Of a stretch of DNA of 6,450 bases, positions 6,386-6,450 are shown in pieces; position 1 is the stretch's first letter, and each line of letters opens with the position of its first letter. The notes under the pieces are model-generated. The model saw only the letters and a program-made list of their open reading frames with translations, searched no databases and was not told where the DNA came from. The position numbers and the translations under genes are program-made. The DNA comes from Micromonosporaceae bacterium. GTDB taxonomy: Bacteria > Actinomycetota > Actinomycetes > Mycobacteriales > Micromonosporaceae. The stretch covers positions 1-6,450 of the forward strand of contig JADGGF010000269.1 of assembly GCA_019690055.1 (NCBI GenBank). The letters are read 5' to 3'.

Positions 6386-6450
6386 GTGCACATCGTGATC
6401 ATGGGGTGTGGGCGGGTCGGGTCCACCTTGGCGCACAGCCTGGAAGCGCG
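6386..6450 (+). CDS. trkA: TrkA/CeoB-type RCK potassium-uptake protein, first 21 codons
   Basis: Only the N-terminus is present (MHIVIMGCGRVGSTLAHSLE, then A) before the right edge. It shows the first beta strand and the GxGxxG dinucleotide-binding loop (Gly7, Gly9, Gly12) that opens TrkA-N/RCK domains. Such proteins sit in the cytoplasm, bind NAD(H) or nucleotides, and gate K+ transporters. The start is GTG behind GGAGGA. The divergent KimA-like transporter and the recalled ceoB/ceoC order of M. tuberculosis support the name. Another NAD-binding protein cannot be fully excluded from 21 residues, but the MGCGRVG signature with this neighbourhood is typical. A second trkA-like gene may follow outside the window; that is inference. 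Confidence 0.8.
   Translation, partial: MHIVIMGCGRVGSTLAHSLEA

Noticed and set aside
6140..6436. N-terminal extension of the transporter up to 6436
   Set aside because: The extra 99 residues are Arg/Pro-rich, lack homology and run through the trkA start and its ribosome binding site.

Overview
The window is very GC-rich and reads as chromosome of a high-GC actinobacterium, probably Micromonosporaceae or a relative. The base composition, GTG/TTG starts and family make-up support this, and so does a gene order I recall from Mycobacterium tuberculosis (Rv2689c TRAM methyltransferase, Rv2690c permease, Rv2691/Rv2692 ceoB/ceoC, with dxs nearby). That genus-level guess is inference. Five protein genes are visible: three complete, and two cut by the window edges. 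No RNA genes, insertion sequences or CRISPR arrays were seen.

Layout, left to right. (1) 1-327, minus strand: the N-terminal 109 residues of an unrecognised coiled-coil protein. It starts at TTG and runs off the left edge inside a perfect 21-bp tandem repeat that encodes identical heptads. It has a good -35/-10 promoter and a ribosome binding site. (2) 328-505: a short intergenic region with that promoter and three abutting small hairpins behind dxs. (3) 506-2416, minus: dxs, 1-deoxy-D-xylulose-5-phosphate synthase, complete with all key catalytic residues. (4) 2517-4043, minus: a TRAM-domain, 4Fe-4S, TrmA/RlmD-type RNA m5U methyltransferase, catalytically intact, with a repeat-rich insert in its SAM-binding fold. 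(5) 4040-6139, minus: a 12-TM APC-superfamily transporter that matches the KimA (YdaO) potassium importer in potassium-site residues and in its C-terminal cytoplasmic domain. It overlaps the methyltransferase start by ATGA. (6) 6140-6385: a divergent intergenic region with two direct repeats and candidate promoters. (7) 6386-6450, plus: the first 21 codons of a TrkA/CeoB-type RCK potassium-uptake regulatory protein.

How the parts fit. The right half looks like a potassium module: a KimA-like transporter facing a TrkA-type RCK protein across a shared regulatory region, with an RNA methyltransferase translationally coupled behind the transporter. The dxs gene, which feeds the non-mevalonate isoprenoid pathway, follows on the same strand after about 100 bp with its own likely promoter. 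The coiled-coil gene appears to be transcribed independently.

The most interesting points are the RCK/KimA-like pairing, the two in-frame minisatellites (heptads in the coiled-coil protein, pentapeptides in the methyltransferase), and the apparently leaderless GTG start of the transporter.
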